A stretch of DNA of 64,000 nt from Paenalicyclobacillus mengziensis (GCF_017298635.1 NZ_CP071182.1:3262001-3326000), one strand, 5' to 3'; positions 44,216 to 53,942 are shown, numbered from the stretch's first letter. The notes: a model not told the origin generated them from the sequence alone. Numbers and translations: made by a program.

Positions 44216-44827
44216 TCAGGAACGCCCTTTTTTCAGCCACTGGGCAACCGTCACGACTCGGTTTGCCTGGTGAGAAATAGCTGCCCGCGCGGCATCATCC
44301 ACGGTTCCGCCTTCGACAGCCGTGACGCTTGTTCCGTACGGGTTTCCACCCGCCCCAAACAACGATTGGTCTGTGTAGCCAGGAGCCACAACAATACAGC
44401 CCCAGTGATACATGGTTGTATATAACGACAGGATGGTTGCCTCCTGCCCACCATGCGGATTTTGCGCACTGGTCATGGCGCTAACCACCTTGTTTACAGT
44501 CTTGCCCTGTGCCCAAAGCCCGCCTAGTGTGTCAATAAATTGCTTCATCTGAGAAGGGACGTTGCCAAACCGGGTTGGAACACTAAATATTAACGCATCT
44601 GCCCACTCTATATCTCCCGGAGTCGCTGCAGGTACATGTCTCGTTTCTTCATAATGCGTTTTCCAACCTGCGTTTGACGCAATGGCTTCTTCCGGCGCCA
44701 ATTCAGGAACCTTCAACACCTTTGCTTCTGCCCCAGCACTGTTCGCCGCTTCGGCTGCAATTTGCGCCATGTTGTAGTTCGTCCCGGTGGAACTATAGTA
44801 AATCACCGCAAGATTCACACTTCCCAC
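44216..44827 (-). CDS. wrbA: NAD(P)H:quinone oxidoreductase, WrbA family
   Basis: Flavodoxin-like tetrameric FMN enzyme that reduces quinones by two electrons. 203 residues from the GTG at 44827 with GGAG eight bases upstream; the open frame to 44923 has no homology ahead. FMN-binding YYSSTGTNYNMAQIAAE, SVPTRFGNVPSQMKQFIDTLGGLW, SAQNPHGGQEATILSLYTTMYHWG and GGNPYGTSVTA are WrbA signatures. Confidence 0.93.
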   Translation of the reverse strand: MGSVNLAVIYYSSTGTNYNMAQIAAEAANSAGAEAKVLKVPELAPEEAIASNAGWKTHYEETRHVPAATPGDIEWADALIFSVPTRFGNVPSQMKQFIDTLGGLWAQGKTVNKVVSAMTSAQNPHGGQEATILSLYTTMYHWGCIVVAPGYTDQSLFGAGGNPYGTSVTAVEGGTVDDAARAAISHQANRVVTVAQWLKKGRS

Positions 44828-45221
44828 ACCATTCACTCCATCCTTTGTTTGACCGATTCGTGATAAAGAGTCTCCCATTGGCAATCGTTTATGTATCAAC
44901 TGGGGGATGCAAAAAATCGCCATAACAAGTATGATGACAAGGAATCCTCCGTTTTAATCAGTTGCGTTTTCATCATGAATGTACCGAATTCTGCAAGAAT
45001 ACTGTTTCTCAAGGTAATACTATTGCATGGTTCACATCGTGACTAATGCCCTTGCCACAGAGTCCTGTAAGGGAATTCAAGCCTTAAATAATCTTTTAAA
45101 TTCTGCAGTCTACGAGTTTCGATAATCTTCGCACAGGATAATCTGTATACTGTAGCCACGCAAAGGATGCTGTGCATAAATCAGCAATACCCACTGATAA
45201 AAAAGTAAGGAGCCAAATCTT
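44828..45221. other. Intergenic region, nothing identified
   Basis: 394 bases between divergent genes. I see no conserved gene, tRNA or strong hairpin. It must carry promoters for wrbA and the 45222 gene, but none is convincing. Confidence 0.5.
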
Positions 45222-46139
45222 ATGACCTGGACGCAAGGCCAACCTATTCGCGGTAATCAATCGCCATTTATCGACCCAGAAAGCGAAGACAACAAAACAG
45301 TTACCCCTCCTCCGTCTAGAACCTACACGAAACCGTATAATCGTCGAAACGACGCTCCTGCACAACGTCAGCAGCAGCCACCACGTCACGCGATGAAGCA
45401 GGCTGATGTGGCTGCAACGTTTACTCAGGAAGGGCTTCAGACGTTTTCCATGATTTTTTCGTCTGCCGTAGAAGCAGCCATCGCCAAGTCGCTCCCTGAT
45501 ATTGTTGAGCGATCGGTGGAACGTAAGTTTCATGATGTGGTCATTCAAGTCAGGGATGACATCGCAGCCCTGACCAATGACCTGTATGCAAAACTTTCGG
45601 ATGAAATTGACGGTGCCGTACAAGCACAGTTCGGGAAGATTCTCGAGCGTATTCAGGCCTTTGAAGCAGTGCAACATCCACCACATCATGTGGAGTCGGC
45701 AGATGGAGCCACACATGATGACTTACCGGATGCTGTCACAATCGAAGAGAGCGTAGACGAGATTCAGACAGGCGAGGAAGCGCAGATTCTCAATGAGCAG
45801 TCTCAGACTCTACCCGCTGAGGAAGCAGCGGACACGTCTCAGGTGATGCATGGTTATCATCCCAACGGTTCGTCTCCTGATAGCCTTCAGCACGACGCTA
45901 AGGGTGACAGAAGGTCACGGGCCGCGTATGAAGTGGGGCTCGTCATTGAAACCATGAAACGGGTGGGACGGCCGATACGCACGTCAGAATTACAGTCACT
46001 GATTGAAGAAGTGCGTTGGGGTAGCAATCCCTCGGTCAAGATGACGACACTTATGAACCAGTCTGCTGGTCGTATTCGACGCGCGGGAAGAGGATTGTAC
46101 ACCTATACACCAGTCGATTCAGATTCCATCGATGGCTGA
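45222..46139 (+). CDS. Unknown protein with C-terminal winged-helix-like domain
   Basis: 305 residues, ATG with AAGGAG nine bases upstream. Polar N-terminus rich in Pro, Gln and Arg (1-60), helical region (about 63-145, FSSAVEAAIAKSLPDIVERS ... DDIAALTNDLYAKLSDEIDG), acidic linker, and a C-terminal domain of about 65 residues (EVGLVIETMKRVGRPIRTSE ... MNQSAGRIRRAGRGLYTYTP) that has the shape of a small winged helix. I infer DNA binding from this last part only. Ends in a terminator at 46234. Sits in the accessory segment between two palindrome or intron regions. Confidence 0.75.
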   Translation: MTWTQGQPIRGNQSPFIDPESEDNKTVTPPPSRTYTKPYNRRNDAPAQRQQQPPRHAMKQADVAATFTQEGLQTFSMIFSSAVEAAIAKSLPDIVERSVERKFHDVVIQVRDDIAALTNDLYAKLSDEIDGAVQAQFGKILERIQAFEAVQHPPHHVESADGATHDDLPDAVTIEESVDEIQTGEEAQILNEQSQTLPAEEAADTSQVMHGYHPNGSSPDSLQHDAKGDRRSRAAYEVGLVIETMKRVGRPIRTSELQSLIEEVRWGSNPSVKMTTLMNQSAGRIRRAGRGLYTYTPVDSDSIDG

Positions 46140-46233
46140 TGACCGATTGCTTTTCATTTTAAAGATGTATATACAGGATGTATTTAAAGCTGGTGCTTGT
46201 TCGATCTACAGTGGTAGACTAAAGTTCATCATC

Positions 46234-46258
46234 AAGGACGCGAACAGCGTCCTTTTCC
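46234..46258 (+). terminator. Terminator after the 45222 gene
   Basis: AAGGACGC-gaaca-GCGTCCTT followed by TTCC, 95 bases after the stop codon. Confidence 0.8.
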
Positions 46259-46367
46259 ATGTCAATGACGAAAGTGCTCAATCTCTTCATCAGATGGCTT
46301 CGTAAACGACTAGTCATCGCAACTCCTGAGTCTTGACACAGTTTCCTGATATGAGCTGCCATCTGCA

Positions 46368-48259
46368 ATCGGGTAAGAGGGGGTGGCTAACCCCCGTCTT
46401 CCCACACCACCGTACGTACCGTTCGGTATACGGCGGTTCATGTTGTGGAACGAATTGCGTCGTATCGTTCGACTAGGCTCACAAGTCCTTGGTCGCGCCA
46501 GTAGGCGAGACCAAGGGCTTTGTTCGTTTGTGGTGTGTTTGCGAGGCGCCAGTAGCCTTTGCGGGAAGCACTAATGTGCACCGCCCATTCCTCGGGGATG
46601 CCGAGTCTGACGAGATTCCGCCGTTTCGTTTTCGGTTTCTTCCATTGCTTAAGCAGACACATCCTCAGTCGACGACGGATCCACTCATCTAGGTGTTCAA
46701 ACACACTACGTGTTTGAGCGTGTCTGTAGTAGCCAGCCCATCCCCGCAGGTACGCATTTAGCCATTCGAGCCTTTGCATCATCGACTGCCCTCGGCTACG
46801 TGAGGTCAGGGTGCGCACCTTGTCCTTGAAGCGTTTCAGAGACTTTGGTGCGACTCGAATTCGGGGCTGTTTGTGATGCGTGAATGAGAATCCGAGAAAC
46901 TTTCGCCTCCACGGGCGGTCTACCGCGCTCTTTTCCGCGTTAACCTTGAGCTTCAGTCTTTCTTCTACAAATAACCGTAGACTTTCCATAACCCTCTCTC
47001 CGGCGTGACGGCTTTTTACGTACACGTTGCAATCGTCAGCATATCTGACGAAGCGGTGGCCACGTCGCGTCAGTTCTCGGTCCAAGTCATCCAACATAAT
47101 GTTGGCGAGTAATGGACTGAGTGGACCGCCTTGTGGAACGCCCTCTTCGGTAGAGACACATACGCCGTGTTCCATGACACCCGCGTTCAGGTATCCACGA
47201 ATCAGCTTTAGGACGCGCTTGTCCTTTACCTTGCGAGCCACTCTTGCCATGAGCATGTCGTGGTTCACTCGGTCAAAGAACTGAGCTAAGTCCATATCGA
47301 CTACCCAGCGGTATCCTTGCGAGATAAATATCTGTGCTTGGTTTACAGCTTGGTGGGCACTGCGTCCCTGACGGAAGCCATAACTGTACCATGAGAATTC
47401 CGGGTCAAAGATAGGTGTCAGTACTTGCAGAAGTGCCTGTTGGATCAGGCGGTCTAGCACCCCTGGTATCCCTAACATCCTTTTGCTGCCACCGTCTGGT
47501 TTCGGGATTTCGACCCGACGTACCGGCATTGGTTGGTAGGTTCCATGAAGGAGGTCACTTCGGATACGTTGCCAGTTTTCCATCAGGAATGGACGAAGGG
47601 ATTTTATCTCCATTCCGTCGACACCGGCAGCCCCTTTGTTCTTCTCCACACGGCGCAGCGCCGAGAGCAGGTTATCCCGCTCTACTACCTGTTCCATCAG
47701 GTCGATACAACCTTCTTCGCGGGTTGGTTCATTGGGTCGTGCCGAAGAGAAACTCGGCGCTTCCTCAGTCCCCCGTGGATTCACCACTTCCTTCTGAGGA
47801 TAGCTCCCTTGTGGGATATTCGGCTGTCTTTGCTTCTCTCTCGAACTTGCCATGAACAACCCTCACAATCATGTTCAGTCCTTCCCTGCTTGGGCGTCCC
47901 TTTGCAGGTACTACGACCTCTGCTGACTTCTGCCCGTTCAACGTACCCTCTCAGGAACGCTTACCAGCATCGCTGGCGTACCGGGCAGACCTCCCCGGGT
48001 AAGAACGCTGTCTTTCCCTCCATGCACCCGCTCCATTTACTTTCAGCAGTCTTCGGTAGCAAGGGCTTTGTCATGTTTGGCTGACTCACCCAACTGCTGC
48101 TAGCCTCTATTGGAGTTCGTGACCCTCGGGCCGGAGGTTTGCCGCCGCCTTCCTTCAGATTCCACCTCGCGGTGGACACCCTTGGCTTAAGCTAATGGTT
48201 ACTGCTACCTTCACCATTCCGGACTTTCACCGTATAGACAGTGCCCATGCCGGGCGCAC
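46368..48259 (-). mobile_element. Group II intron, class C type
   Basis: 5' end GTGCGCCCGGCATGGG on the minus strand at 48259, 3' end about 46368 (ACCCGAT). Domain V-like hairpin at about 46376-46440 (GGGGGTTAGCCACCCCC and GAACGGTACGTACGGT region). Encodes a reverse transcriptase without endonuclease domain. The 5' end lies directly behind a terminator hairpin (48261-48298), the usual class C target. About 1,892 bases. Confidence 0.85.
46438..47859 (-). CDS. ltrA: Group II intron reverse transcriptase/maturase
   Basis: 473 residues. RT blocks: GAAGVDGMEIKSLRPFL, RRVEIPKPDGGSKRMLGIPG, DPEFSWYSYGFRQGRSAHQA, VVDMDLAQFFDRVNHDMLM, GVPQGGPLSPLLANIMLDDLDREL, and FVRYADDCNVYV with the catalytic YADD at about 283. 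The maturase domain X follows (LNAYLRGWAGYYRHAQTRSVF). No HNH endonuclease at the C-terminus, as in class C introns. Helps the intron splice and retrohome. Intact frame. Confidence 0.95.
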   Translation of the reverse strand: MFMASSREKQRQPNIPQGSYPQKEVVNPRGTEEAPSFSSARPNEPTREEGCIDLMEQVVERDNLLSALRRVEKNKGAAGVDGMEIKSLRPFLMENWQRIRSDLLHGTYQPMPVRRVEIPKPDGGSKRMLGIPGVLDRLIQQALLQVLTPIFDPEFSWYSYGFRQGRSAHQAVNQAQIFISQGYRWVVDMDLAQFFDRVNHDMLMARVARKVKDKRVLKLIRGYLNAGVMEHGVCVSTEEGVPQGGPLSPLLANIMLDDLDRELTRRGHRFVRYADDCNVYVKSRHAGERVMESLRLFVEERLKLKVNAEKSAVDRPWRRKFLGFSFTHHKQPRIRVAPKSLKRFKDKVRTLTSRSRGQSMMQRLEWLNAYLRGWAGYYRHAQTRSVFEHLDEWIRRRLRMCLLKQWKKPKTKRRNLVRLGIPEEWAVHISASRKGYWRLANTPQTNKALGLAYWRDQGLVSLVERYDAIRSTT

Positions 48260-48260
48260 C

Positions 48261-48298
48261 AAAAAAATGAGAGCCGTCAAAATCGACCGCTCTCATTA
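48261..48298 (-). terminator. Terminator used as intron target, downstream of nrdJ
   Basis: ATGAGAGC/GCTCTCAT stem followed on the minus strand by TTTTTTTG and then immediately by the intron 5' end. It lies about 220 bases past the nrdJ stop; no gene in between. Confidence 0.85.
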
Positions 48299-48516
48299 AA
48301 CACGAATCATCTTCGCAACCTCACGTACCTCGCCAATGAGCAATATGACTCATCACACTGCTCCACATAGGGTGAGTAGGATTCATTGCACAGTCCGTCT
48401 CAGCCTATTTGGCAAAGGCGCCAAAACGAATTGTGCGAAATCACTACCTGCAGGCGGTTGTCGTTCATTTAACTATATATAGGTCCGAAGTATCCATCCA
48501 GACGCTATACGCCCCA

Positions 48517-51500
48517 TTAACACTTACTGTAACCGCACGCTTCACATTCGTAACAGCCACCTGTATGGACCAACGACAACTGGTGACAGTTTGGGCAGAG
48601 GTCTTTCGCGAGAGTGAAACTCCGAAGCTGCGGAACCTCACGTACAGGTTGCTCCTCCTCATGGAGACTCACAGTTTCCTGACCAGATGCCCATTCTTGG
48701 AAGGCAGCCTTGCGCATTGGGAAGGTTTCCGAATGCTCGATGAGCGCTTTGGCAATTGCATCTGGTACTGAAGTAATGCGCTGTGCTCCAAACCCGACTG
48801 AACTTGAACCACCAATACCGGAAAAGTGCCGTACAAGTTCAGCTTCCTTATTCGGATTGTGCGAGTCTCTCAGGTACAGTGTAATCGCGCGCCCCAAAGC
48901 TTCATTCGATGCATATACGTCACTGCCTGCCTTGCCAATGTTGACAAACATCTCGAGTGCAACGTGCTCATCCGGGTCGTCGTTGATGGTGATGTAGGCT
49001 TTTCCAAGCGGTGTGTTCTTCCGATAGGTCGCACCGTAGAGAACATCCGGCCGATCCCTCTTCACGTAGACTGATGCCTTCGTCTGACCTGGAGCAATTG
49101 TCGTTGGCACGTTACCTGTTTGAACGTTTCCAGTGGTGACAGCATGGTCGCCACTTTGCGCCGTCGATGCAGTTTCCGTGTCTTCCTGTTTCAACGACAG
49201 AATCTGCTCTGACCTTGACCCGTCACGATAGATGGTAACTCCTTTACAACCCAGGTCATACGCGAGGTCGTACAGATGCTTCGTATCTTCAACCGTGTAG
49301 GAATTGGGTGCATTGCAGGTTTTCGAAATGGAACTGTCGATCCAGGTTTGCAGCGCTCCCTGCACCCGGACATGCTCTTCCGGAGAAAGTTCCATGGCAG
49401 TAACAAAGTAATCGGGCAACGGTCTACCCTCATGTAAATCGAGGTATTCCTGAACGATACCAGCGTTCTCTTCAAACATCCCGAGCCGCGAGTTACGGAA
49501 ATAAGACCATGCGTAATAAGGCTCACAGCCCGTCGAACATCCCACCATGGTACCGGTGGTTCCTGTCGGGGCAATCGTCATCGTTGTTACGTTCCGAATG
49601 CCATGTTCCAGGACTGCTTCTGCCACATGAGGACGGACAGCTGCCATTTGTTGCATAAAACCAGATTCCAAAAACGCCTTGGCCTCGAATTTCGGGAATG
49701 GCCCATTTTCTTTCGCGAGTTCTACCGACTCCAAGTAACTCCACTCGGCCATCATGCCAAGGAGCACGTCAATCAACTTGACACTTTCTTCAGACCCATA
49801 ACGGATTCCGCAATAGAGGAGCAGGTCATGCAGCCCCATGATACCGAGCCCAACACGACGTTCGCTCATCTGGTTGATGCGGTTCTCCTCAAACGGGTAG
49901 TACGTGGCATCGATAACGGCGTCCTGAAAGCGGATGCCGCTGCGCGTGGTTTGTTCAAGTTCTTCCCACTTGATGTGGTGCAACAAAAAGTCCGCTTCTG
50001 CTTTGGAAAACTTTTCCTGTAAAAGGCGACCGATATACGTTTCTTTCTCCTTGTCCTGGAACGAAACAGTTCCACCACTGTCCTTAAACCCTGCTGCGAA
50101 ACGACTTAACACCACAGCACCGAGGTTACAGATACCGTTTGCGGGAAGCGGCTGCTCACCGCATGGATTCGTTGCTACCAGCGGATTATAATAATACGAG
50201 TTGGACATTCGGTTTGCACGGCCAAGGAAGACAACACCGGGTTCAGCCGATTTCCACGCGGATAATACCAGTTCGTCCCATAACACAGTGGCAGGTAGTT
50301 CCTCTGTAACGTCAAACGGTTGGTCCAAAGCAGTCCACGCATCAAAATCGCCGTTAAATTTTTCGATCTGATTTTCCGGTACGTAACCAATGCTCCAGTT
50401 CTCGCCATTCTTCTTCGCTTCCATAAACCGTTCGGATACGCCGACAGAGATATTCGCACCCGTAATGACACCATCCACCTGCTTGCAGCGAATGAACTTC
50501 AAGATGTCCGCGTGGCGGTCATTAAGGATGAGCATGAGCGCTCCGCGCCTAGAGCCACCCTGAAGGGTGAGTTGACATCCAACACTCATAATTTCGCCGA
50601 CGCCTACGGGTCCAAATCCGTCGCCAAATACCTGGTTCCCTTTGTCATACAAAAGTCCCCAGGAATATGCCCCAGAACTTCTGCCATTCACGCCGCGGAC
50701 GTAGCTGTACCGCGGGCGCAAAGACGATAGCATCATCGATACCCGCTTACCTTCCTGCATCCGTTCCCACATATCGCCTAGCGTAGATGAAATGGTACTG
50801 CGTTGGTCCCCAGGGTACATAACCGATCCGACGATATCCGTCAGAACGACGGCACCACTTTGGATAATTTTGTCGTACAACATCTGTGCAGATACTGGTT
50901 CTGACCACGTCACGGGCAACCCGGCTTCTATCCAGGATTCAATTTTCCCTTGCCATAGCTCATCATAGTGTTCAGTTGCCGTATCCGGAAAAACAAAACG
51001 CCACTGTGCGTCCTCTTCGACAGCTCTCAAAAACGATTGTGATACACGAACGACTTTTGTACTGTGCGGGTAGTCTGTGGCTAGGAAGTCCAAAAGATCT
51101 GCGTGCCATACGTCCAGAACCAAGTGTAACGACCCACGTCGATTTGCTTCCGATACAGGAATATAGCTACCCTGTGGCGGGATGCGCGACAAATTCATGC
51201 CGACCCCACCGCTTCTCGCTTGAATCTCAAGGGTTTGTCCAAACGACTCAGCGTAATCTCTCAGTTTCGGTCCGACGCTCGGAATGACAAAGCAGTTGTA
51301 ACTGGTGGTCTTCATTCCCGTCCCCATCGAAGCGTTGATTCGACCGCCCGGAACGTATCGCCAATGGTTTTGGAGTTGATAGAATTGCTCTTCCCAATAC
51401 TTCGGGTCTCGTGTAACTTCAGCCGCTCCACGAGCAACCCGGCGCCACATTTCACTCGGGGTCGTCTCTAAAAGCACGTCTATCTGCGTCAAGGGTAAAG

Positions 51501-51747
51501 TCTCTCTTGTCCCATCTTTGAGTTCAACCATAGCGGACTTTGTTTCGTCCTGAAGTTCCACGACACGTGCCAGTTCGTGATACGCACGTTTTTTATCAAG
51601 AACCGCCACGACAAGAGAGCCCACCTTCAGTGACTCCTTCTTGACGTCCTTGAGTAGGTAGCGATCCGCTACGATTCGCTCGCCGGTGGACCCAAGGAAG
51701 TCATTTTCCGCGAACGGGAGCATACTTTGGTTTAACGTCTCTTCCAT
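48517..51747 (-). CDS. nrdJ: Adenosylcobalamin-dependent ribonucleotide reductase (class II)
   Basis: Reduces ribonucleotides for DNA synthesis with a B12 radical instead of a di-iron or glycyl radical. 1,076 residues from ATG 51747, which has GAGG about eight bases upstream. N-terminal region, then the ten-stranded barrel with SYNCFVIPS, RSGGVGMNLSRI, the active-site NPCGEQPLPANGICNLGAV (C, N, E) and APTGTTGTMVGCSTGCEPYYAW. The C-terminus is cysteine-rich (CPNCHQLSLVHTGGCYECEACGYSKC region), the expected thioredoxin-interacting or Zn-ribbon tail. Same strand as nrdR, 70 bases downstream. Confidence 0.96.
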   Translation of the reverse strand: MEETLNQSMLPFAENDFLGSTGERIVADRYLLKDVKKESLKVGSLVVAVLDKKRAYHELARVVELQDETKSAMVELKDGTRETLPLTQIDVLLETTPSEMWRRVARGAAEVTRDPKYWEEQFYQLQNHWRYVPGGRINASMGTGMKTTSYNCFVIPSVGPKLRDYAESFGQTLEIQARSGGVGMNLSRIPPQGSYIPVSEANRRGSLHLVLDVWHADLLDFLATDYPHSTKVVRVSQSFLRAVEEDAQWRFVFPDTATEHYDELWQGKIESWIEAGLPVTWSEPVSAQMLYDKIIQSGAVVLTDIVGSVMYPGDQRSTISSTLGDMWERMQEGKRVSMMLSSLRPRYSYVRGVNGRSSGAYSWGLLYDKGNQVFGDGFGPVGVGEIMSVGCQLTLQGGSRRGALMLILNDRHADILKFIRCKQVDGVITGANISVGVSERFMEAKKNGENWSIGYVPENQIEKFNGDFDAWTALDQPFDVTEELPATVLWDELVLSAWKSAEPGVVFLGRANRMSNSYYYNPLVATNPCGEQPLPANGICNLGAVVLSRFAAGFKDSGGTVSFQDKEKETYIGRLLQEKFSKAEADFLLHHIKWEELEQTTRSGIRFQDAVIDATYYPFEENRINQMSERRVGLGIMGLHDLLLYCGIRYGSEESVKLIDVLLGMMAEWSYLESVELAKENGPFPKFEAKAFLESGFMQQMAAVRPHVAEAVLEHGIRNVTTMTIAPTGTTGTMVGCSTGCEPYYAWSYFRNSRLGMFEENAGIVQEYLDLHEGRPLPDYFVTAMELSPEEHVRVQGALQTWIDSSISKTCNAPNSYTVEDTKHLYDLAYDLGCKGVTIYRDGSRSEQILSLKQEDTETASTAQSGDHAVTTGNVQTGNVPTTIAPGQTKASVYVKRDRPDVLYGATYRKNTPLGKAYITINDDPDEHVALEMFVNIGKAGSDVYASNEALGRAITLYLRDSHNPNKEAELVRHFSGIGGSSSVGFGAQRITSVPDAIAKALIEHSETFPMRKAAFQEWASGQETVSLHEEEQPVREVPQLRSFTLAKDLCPNCHQLSLVHTGGCYECEACGYSKC

Positions 51748-51818
51748 GCACAACGCCTCACTTATGTAGGGTACTTTTCATGCGCATCTGCGCTTCATGC
51801 GTACGCCGCTGCCACTCG

Positions 51819-52298
51819 TCATCCAGAAATTTTATCAGATGTTTCAGTCAGCAACGACAGCACCTCTTTGGCCAGCGTCTCGACATCTCGGAACTCCCGA
51901 TAGACACTGGCAAATCGGACGTATGCAACGCCATCGAGTGTCTTAAGGGCATTCATCACGCGCTCTCCAATCACTGACGAGGGGACCTCTTGTTCAAAGT
52001 CAATACGCAAACTCTGTGCAATACCTTCTACTACACGCTCCACTTGTTCTGTAGAAATCGGCCTCTTCTCACACGCCTTTGTGACGCCACGGTATAATTT
52101 ATCGTACAAGAACTCTTCCCGTTTGGCGTCTTTTTTAATGACCATGAGAGGACGCTGTTCGACCCGTTCGTAAGTCGTGAAGCGCCGCCCGCAGGCCTCA
52201 TTGACACACTCACGACGCCTTCGAATGGTTGCACCGTCTTCATTGGTTCTCGATTCGATGACGCGAGAATTCTCAGTGTGGCAATACGGGCAATTCAA
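51819..52298 (-). CDS. nrdR: Transcriptional repressor NrdR
   Basis: Nucleotide-sensing repressor of ribonucleotide reductase genes. 159 residues: zinc ribbon MNCPYCHTENSRVIESR ... CVNEACGRRFTTYER, then ATP-cone with PLMVIKKDAKREEFLYDKL and GVAYVRFASVYREF. Directly precedes nrdJ, so it probably represses its own operon. A promoter with a palindrome in its spacer lies upstream. Confidence 0.96.
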   Translation of the reverse strand: MNCPYCHTENSRVIESRTNEDGATIRRRRECVNEACGRRFTTYERVEQRPLMVIKKDAKREEFLYDKLYRGVTKACEKRPISTEQVERVVEGIAQSLRIDFEQEVPSSVIGERVMNALKTLDGVAYVRFASVYREFRDVETLAKEVLSLLTETSDKISG

Positions 52299-52327
52299 CA
52301 GGGGTCACTCCTCACTATGACGACAAA

Positions 52328-52390
52328 ACCAGATGTAGCGTATAAGATGGTTGCATCGACGATTATACACACTACATATGTGGCTAGCAA
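52328..52390 (-). promoter_or_regulatory. Promoter of nrdR-nrdJ with candidate NrdR sites
   Basis: TTGCTA at 52390-52385 and TATAAT at 52367-52362, 17 bases apart. The spacer holds CCACATATGTAGTG, and a related CCAGATGTAGCG lies downstream at about 52328-52341. Two such sites near the promoter fit the paired NrdR-box arrangement, but the match to the box consensus is only partial. Confidence 0.5.
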
Positions 52391-52542
52391 CTCTATCAGC
52401 AGCTATGAGATTTCACACTTCTGACCAGAAAAATCCATATAGGACAACGGATCTCCAACTCTTCACAGCCAATTTTCGACACTAAGAAATATTTTTCGAC
52501 AACAATCGTGGAAGATACTCCAGAGAGACAAATGACCCCTCT

Positions 52543-53355
52543 TTAGAATAAATCCCCTACAGAACCGACTACCTCATCAGGCTCGTCATCCAATTCACCA
52601 TTTGCGGCGCGTCTGGCGGCTTCGGCAACGCCCGTTTCGACAAGGATGCTGTACAGGCCAAACAACCGCCCACAGCGAATATCGGTTTCGGGGTTATCAC
52701 CGACCACAAAGGCATCTTCCCTGCAGATGCCAAAGCGCGAAAGCGCATAACCTGCAAAGTCAGGATTCGGTTTCCCAGCCACATACGGCCGTACACGGGA
52801 CGCCGTCTCGACAAACGCACCAATTGCTCCGTTGCCAGGAAGGAAACCTTCTTCAGCAGGCAATTGAACGTCTGCATTCGTCAGGATAAAGGCACCGAGT
52901 TCGGCCGTCTTCTGACAAAACAATGCCAGTTCCGCATAATTCACCTGCGAATCAAGTCCCAGTACTGCAGCTTTCACTCTGTTCAGTCGCTCTCGCACCT
53001 TTGGGTGACGAACGGACAGAGGCTGATGTCCCTCTTCACGAAGTGCCTCGTGAATGCCTGCCTCACCGATGTATAGAACATAACCGTCAGCGGCCGATGG
53101 TCCAATTCGACTCGCGGAAGCTTGTGCGGAGGTGACAACTTCATGCGGAAAAGCTTCAACGCCCATACGTTCAAGATGTTGGACAACGGCTATCGGAGTT
53201 CGGGTTGCATTATTCGTAAAGAATACTGGCTGTATTCCCCGCTCTCGCAGTCGCACGACGAACTCTGCGGAACCCGGAATCGGCCTGCCGCCGCGGTAGA
53301 GGGTTCCGTCTAAGTCTATGAGCCCCAGTTTCCAGTCAACGTCCTTGTGCGTCAT
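52543..53355 (-). CDS. HAD-IIA phosphatase (NagD-like)
   Basis: 270 residues. Motif I LIDLDGTLYRGGRPIPGS, motif II FFTNNATRTP, lysine motif AGKPNPDFAG and motif IV VVGDNPETDIRCG. Substrate unknown; the family includes nucleotide and p-nitrophenyl phosphatases. ATG overlaps the stop of the adenosyltransferase gene, so translation is coupled. Confidence 0.9.
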   Translation of the reverse strand: MTHKDVDWKLGLIDLDGTLYRGGRPIPGSAEFVVRLRERGIQPVFFTNNATRTPIAVVQHLERMGVEAFPHEVVTSAQASASRIGPSAADGYVLYIGEAGIHEALREEGHQPLSVRHPKVRERLNRVKAAVLGLDSQVNYAELALFCQKTAELGAFILTNADVQLPAEEGFLPGNGAIGAFVETASRVRPYVAGKPNPDFAGYALSRFGICREDAFVVGDNPETDIRCGRLFGLYSILVETGVAEAARRAANGELDDEPDEVVGSVGDLF

Positions 53356-53942
53356 TGCTCGTCACCGCTTTGCATGGGGTCGAGCTTTGCACCCTTAAAA
53401 TTTACAGTATCTTCGAGAATCCCCATACGGTGATTCACAACCCGAGCTGCAACAAACAAAAAGTCAGAAAGACGATTGAGATACTTGACCACCGCGGGCT
53501 GTGCCGGGTTTCTACCCTGCAGGCGTACTAAAGCCCGTTCTGCGCGCCGGGTCACAGTACGCGCAAAATGCAGTGCTGCCCCAGCTGGGTGTCCGCCAGG
53601 GAGAATGAACTGCGTGAGCGGGGCATTCTCCGCATCGAGCGTGTCTATCATCTTCTCAAGAAGCTTGACGTCATCCTCGGAAATATACATTTCATCTCGC
53701 TTGTCCGGCGGAGTTGCCAAGTCTCTTCCGACATCAAACAAGTCCCGCTGAACACGTCTACACATCCGTCGTAAATCATCGTACTTGTCTTCAGCAGGCA
53801 GAATAGACAAAGCCCAACCGATGCACGAATTGGCTTCATCTACATTCCCATATGCCTCGACTTGTGGATCATCCTTTCGGATACGCCGCCCGTAAATGAG
53901 ACTCGTTTGTCCAGCATCGCCACCACGGGTATAAATTTTCAA
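53352..53942 (-). CDS. ATP:cob(I)alamin adenosyltransferase, PduO type
   Basis: Makes adenosylcobalamin. 196 residues from a TTG at 53942 with AAGGAG about nine bases upstream. The PduO signature is complete: KIYTRGGDAGQTSLIYG (ATP P-loop-like), VEAYGNVDEANSCIGWA, RVQRDLFDVGRDLATP, ILPGGHPAGAALHFARTVTRRAER and NRLSDFLFVAAR. Close to the B12-dependent nrdJ on the same strand, though separated by nrdR and a promoter, so it may supply that cofactor. Confidence 0.94.
   Translation of the reverse strand: MKIYTRGGDAGQTSLIYGRRIRKDDPQVEAYGNVDEANSCIGWALSILPAEDKYDDLRRMCRRVQRDLFDVGRDLATPPDKRDEMYISEDDVKLLEKMIDTLDAENAPLTQFILPGGHPAGAALHFARTVTRRAERALVRLQGRNPAQPAVVKYLNRLSDFLFVAARVVNHRMGILEDTVNFKGAKLDPMQSGDEQ

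Noticed and set aside
45096-45716. 206-codon open frame on the minus strand
   Set aside because: It lies opposite the 45222 gene, has no ribosome site and shows no domain.
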